From an uncultured Eubacteriales bacterium (GTDB taxonomy: Bacteria; Bacillota; Clostridia; Monoglobales; Monoglobaceae), in NCBI GenBank assembly GCA_958346135.1, contig CATVQN010000045.1:1-7631 (forward strand): 7,631 bases of DNA, given 5' to 3'. The notes beneath the pieces were generated by a model. The model did no database searches. It saw nothing but the letters and a program-made list of their open reading frames with translations, and was not told the origin of the DNA. This document shows, in pieces, positions 5,066 to 7,631 of this stretch (its first letter is position 1; every line of letters starts with the position of its first letter). The position numbers were made by a program, and so were the translations under genes.

Positions 5066-7492
5066 TCATGACTGTTCCTGCGCCCGAACCCGGTTTTCAA
5101 TTTTGGCGCCGGAGAGCAGTGTTTCAATATACTGCACCTCTTTTTTATCCTGCAGAGCAATCAGGCCGGTATCTGCCGGCAGAAGCGCTTCATCCAAAAC
5201 TGTGTCCATATTTTTGGCAAAGATAAACCGAATATGATCTCTCAGCTTTTGCGGAAGCTCCTCATAGTCGGGTTTGTTATCATAGGGAATGACGATGGTT
5301 TTAATTCCCATCCTGAATGCGGCAAGCGCCTTTTCCTTCAGTCCTCCGATGGGAAGAACTCTTCCCCGCAGGGTAATTTCACCGGTCATAGCCACAAATC
5401 GGCTCACCGGCCGGCCGGTGAGTGCCGATACCAGGGCAGTTGCCATAGTGACGCCTGCGGAAGGACCGTCCTTGGGAATGGCGCCTTCCGGCACATGGAT
5501 ATGAATGTCGGTTTGTTTATAGAAATTGGTTGTAATTCCAAAGCGGGTGGTGTTGGAGCGTACAAAACTAAGCGCCGCTTTTGCGGACTCCTGCATGACA
5601 TCGCCTAAGTTTCCGGTCAGCTCCAGCTTGCCGGAGCCGGGCATGGTGTTGACCTCTACGCAGAGTGTGTCGCCGCCGGTCTCCGTCCAGGCAAGACCGG
5701 TTACCAGACCGATTTGGTTTTGGTCTGCGGTTTTGTCATAGTGATAAATCTGTTTTCCCAAAAACTCATGCAGGTTTTTCCCGGTTACCGAAATGGCAGC
5801 TTGCTCTTCGTTCTCTGTAAAGCGGACGGCAGCCTTGCGGCAAAGGGCCGTGATCTGACGTTCCAGAGAACGTACGCCGGATTCTCGGGTGTAGCCTTCA
5901 ATCAAAGCGGACAAAGCCGTGCTGCTGCATCTTAATTGGACGGTTTTCAGTCCGTGCAGCCGCCGCTGCTTGGGCAGCAAATACCGGCTGGCAATGTGCA
6001 GCTTCTCTTCTAAAGTATAGCCGCTGATTTCGATAATATCCATACGATCCAGCAAGGGCCTGGGAACCGTATCCAGAGAATTTGCAGTCGCAATGCATAG
6101 CACATCCGAGAGGTCAAAGGGAAGCTCTAAAAAATGATCTCGGAAGTTTTTGTTCTGTTCAGGGTCAAAAACCTCCAGCATGGCAGAGGCGGGATCCCCT
6201 TGATAATCCCGTGACATTTTGTCAATCTCATCAAAGAGCATCAAGGGGTTGCAGCTTCCTGTGCGTTTTAAGGCGTCAATAATCCGTCCCGGCATGGCGC
6301 CCACATAGGTTTTCCGGTGTCCCCGGATTTCGGCTTCGTTTTGGATACCGCCCAGACTGATGCGTACATAGTTTCGGCCAAGCGCCTCCGCAAGAGAGCG
6401 TGCAATTGAGGTTTTTCCGGTTCCCGGAGGACCTACCAAACAGAGAATATTACTCTTGGGTTCTCCGGAAAGCTTGCGCACGGCAATGTATTCTAAGATA
6501 CGCTCTTTTACCTTTTCCATGCCATAGTGATCGCGGTCTAGGATTTTTCGAGCTTTGTAAAGATCCAGACAATCCGGGGTTTTTACGCCCCAGGGAAGTG
6601 CAAGCACCGTTTCGATATAATTTTGAATTACGCCGTATTCCTGTGAGTAGGGATGCCCATGGGAAAGCCGAGAAAACTCCTCTTCCAGCTTGTCCAGCAC
6701 CTCTTGGGGAAACTCCCGTCCCTCCATCTGTTTTCTGTATTTTTGAATATCATCATCGGCCGTATCGCCTTCGCCCAGTTCCTCCTGGATCACCTTGAGC
6801 TTTTCCCGCAATACATAGTCCCGCTGATGCTGATCCAGCGTATCCTGTACCTTGTCCATTACCTGGCGCTCAATTTCTAAAATCTCGGTTTCGTGGGAAA
6901 TAATATGGATGAGCTTTTCCAATCGGAGTTCCAGCTGGAGTTCATCTAGAATTTCCTGCTTCAGCTGGGGCTTCAAAGGAAAGTTTGCAGTCACGATATC
7001 CGCCAGCTCTCCCGGTTCCTCAATGGAAAGAAGAGAGCTGACTGTCTCCGGCGAAAGGCGGTCATAAAGCTCTAAAAACCGCTCTACCAGATGGAACACC
7101 CGGCGCATGAGCACCTGTATCTTTAAATCATCTTCACATGGAATATCGTCTGCCCGAACCACATCAACCTCGACCAGCTGTTCAAGGTCATGAAATTGGG
7201 CGATGTATCCCCGGTGTATACCTTCTACCAGGATTCTGAGATTTCCGTCGGGAAGATTTAAAATCTGCTTTACTTCGGCGACGGTACCGAGCCCGGCAAG
7301 GTCTTCCCGGGCGGGTTCGTCTACGGTAATATCGTTCTGGTAACACAGAAAGATCAGTTTTTCCTCCTCCATGGCCCGCTTGACGGCGGCAATGGATCTG
7401 GGACGCCCCACATCAAAGTGAAGAACTGTCTCCGGAAAGACGGTCAGTCCCCGCAGAGGCACCAGAGGCAATGTCAGTCTATTTTTCGTCAT
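5066..7492 (-). CDS. lon: ATP-dependent protease Lon (LonA type)
   Basis: A cytoplasmic hexameric AAA+ serine protease that degrades misfolded and regulatory proteins. From the ATG at 7492 it has 808 residues. The N-terminal substrate-binding domain starts LPLVPLRGLTVFPE, as in other Lon proteins. It is followed by a helical region (about 180-300), the AAA+ module with Walker A GPPGTGKT (354-361), Walker B LMLFDEID (417-424) and sensor segment IATANS, then the protease domain with catalytic Ser678 in PKDGPSAG and Lys721 in GGLKEKALAA. The frame continues upstream to a TTG at 7555, but that would leave an mRNA leader of only about 11 nt with no ribosome binding site, and the added 21 residues have no family match. 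The 7492 site itself has only a weak AAGCAGG 11 nt away. About 35 residues follow the usual Lon end, making it somewhat longer than Bacillus LonA. It is followed by engB, as in Bacillus. Confidence 0.97.
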   Translation of the reverse strand: MTKNRLTLPLVPLRGLTVFPETVLHFDVGRPRSIAAVKRAMEEEKLIFLCYQNDITVDEPAREDLAGLGTVAEVKQILNLPDGNLRILVEGIHRGYIAQFHDLEQLVEVDVVRADDIPCEDDLKIQVLMRRVFHLVERFLELYDRLSPETVSSLLSIEEPGELADIVTANFPLKPQLKQEILDELQLELRLEKLIHIISHETEILEIERQVMDKVQDTLDQHQRDYVLREKLKVIQEELGEGDTADDDIQKYRKQMEGREFPQEVLDKLEEEFSRLSHGHPYSQEYGVIQNYIETVLALPWGVKTPDCLDLYKARKILDRDHYGMEKVKERILEYIAVRKLSGEPKSNILCLVGPPGTGKTSIARSLAEALGRNYVRISLGGIQNEAEIRGHRKTYVGAMPGRIIDALKRTGSCNPLMLFDEIDKMSRDYQGDPASAMLEVFDPEQNKNFRDHFLELPFDLSDVLCIATANSLDTVPRPLLDRMDIIEISGYTLEEKLHIASRYLLPKQRRLHGLKTVQLRCSSTALSALIEGYTRESGVRSLERQITALCRKAAVRFTENEEQAAISVTGKNLHEFLGKQIYHYDKTADQNQIGLVTGLAWTETGGDTLCVEVNTMPGSGKLELTGNLGDVMQESAKAALSFVRSNTTRFGITTNFYKQTDIHIHVPEGAIPKDGPSAGVTMATALVSALTGRPVSRFVAMTGEITLRGRVLPIGGLKEKALAAFRMGIKTIVIPYDNKPDYEELPQKLRDHIRFIFAKNMDTVLDEALLPADTGLIALQDKKEVQYIETLLSGAKIENRVRAQEQS
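5403..5422. repeat. Perfect 20-bp GC-rich palindrome inside lon
   Basis: CTCACCGGCCGGCCGGTGAG is its own reverse complement. It lies in the protease-domain coding sequence and encodes the conserved LTGRPV stretch of Lon, so protein conservation probably explains much of it. Confidence 0.85.
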
Positions 7493-7503
7493 AAGCCGTA
7501 AAA

Positions 7504-7510
7504 CCTGCTT
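7504..7510 (-). promoter_or_regulatory. Weak ribosome binding site proposed for the lon ATG at 7492
   Basis: AAGCAGG on the minus strand with an 11-nt spacer. It is much weaker than the sites of the other genes in this cluster, so lon may be translated less efficiently or through a structured leader. Confidence 0.4.
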
Positions 7511-7572
7511 TCTTAAATTCGTTTTTGCAGATGTCGATTCCCCAAAAAGGGACAAAACATCTCAATTTATGT

Positions 7573-7601
7573 ATTATACTATCATTAGAAGAAAATAGCA
7601 A
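7573..7601 (-). promoter_or_regulatory. Sigma-A type promoter of the lon operon
   Basis: On the minus strand, -35 TTGCTA (7601-7596, 4 of 6 consensus) and a perfect -10 TATAAT (7578-7573) are separated by exactly 17 bp. The predicted start of transcription is near 7566-7567, giving a leader of about 74 nt to the ATG at 7492. It is the only good promoter seen in the window, and no terminator was found downstream, so it may serve the whole run from lon to tyrS. Confidence 0.8.
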
Positions 7602-7612
7602 GCACTATTTCC
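7591..7612. promoter_or_regulatory. Inverted repeat over the -35 box of the lon promoter (possible operator)
   Basis: GAAAATAG and CTATTTCC form an imperfect inverted repeat (7 of 8 positions) around a 6-bp centre, and the repeat covers the -35 hexamer. The position suits a repressor site, but the sequence is AT-rich and matches neither CIRCE (HrcA) nor the CtsR heptamer repeat. The regulator, if any, is unknown. The remaining bases to the right edge (7613-7631) show nothing recognisable. Confidence 0.3.
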
Positions 7613-7631
7613 GTCTTTTTATGGGCAATAC

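Noticed and set aside
5038..5160. Extension of EngB to the start at 5160 (246 residues)
   Set aside because: It would overlap lon by 95 nt and add 41 residues with no family counterpart, whereas 5037 has GGAGG directly upstream.
3615..5182. TCTGCCGGCAGA palindrome present near both the hisS start and the lon end
   Set aside because: Both encode Leu-Pro-Ala-Asp in unrelated contexts; two coding coincidences give no sign of a shared site.
7493..7555. Extension of Lon to the TTG at 7555 (829 residues)
   Set aside because: There is no ribosome binding site and an almost absent leader after the predicted transcription start. The family-typical N-terminus begins at the ATG at 7492.
7513..7560. 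A 15-codon ATG-started ORF in the lon leader, possible leader peptide
   Set aside because: It has no ribosome binding site, its start would be only a few bases from the predicted transcript start, and the encoded peptide shows no run of a regulatory amino acid.
7597..7607. AGCACT near the lon promoter as half of a CIRCE (HrcA) site
   Set aside because: The opposite arm GAGTGCTAA is absent at the required spacing.

Overview
The window is a tightly packed, single-direction stretch of a bacterial chromosome. Every gene reads on the minus strand, so the biological order runs from high to low coordinates: promoter, lon, engB (ysxC/yihA), a FAH-family hydrolase gene, hisS, a small insertion, aspS, and the 5' part of tyrS, which runs off the left edge. 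The organism is most likely a Bacillota member, probably of class Clostridia. Evidence for this is the strong AGGAGG-type ribosome binding sites, the lon-engB pair (conserved in Bacillota), the hisS-aspS pair, a HisRS carrying the cysteine-rich insertion seen in clostridial enzymes, and a TyrRS close to the clostridial type. Base composition is roughly balanced, so a low-GC Clostridium in the strict sense is less likely than a mid-GC, perhaps gut-associated, lineage. The species cannot be fixed from sequence alone.

Right end (7493-7631): a sigma-A type promoter (TTGCTA, 17 bp, TATAAT) lies upstream of lon, with an imperfect inverted repeat over its -35 box. The ATG at 7492 is the better lon start; the longer frame would use a TTG almost at the transcription start. 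From 7492 to 3653, lon, engB and the FAH gene are joined by a 28-nt gap and then a 4-nt ATGA overlap, and FAH overlaps hisS by 8 nt. These genes look co-transcribed and partly translationally coupled.

Centre (2189-2397): the only sizeable gap in the window is almost entirely a 171-bp foldback element. It has 18-bp terminal inverted repeats (16/18 identical), is flanked on both sides by CTAG, and contains no open reading frame. It looks like a non-autonomous MITE inserted exactly at the hisS stop codon. Removing it restores a hisS TAG followed 34 nt later by the aspS ATG, which is a normal operon junction. This is the most interesting object in the window.

Left part (1-2188): aspS is complete and ends 22 nt before tyrS, with no terminator or T-box leader between them. 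Functionally the cluster combines protein quality control (Lon), 50S ribosome assembly (EngB), a small metabolite hydrolase/tautomerase-like enzyme, and three aminoacyl-tRNA synthetases (His, Asp, Tyr). Its theme is translation capacity and protein homeostasis. No defence system, phage, CRISPR or RNA gene was seen.
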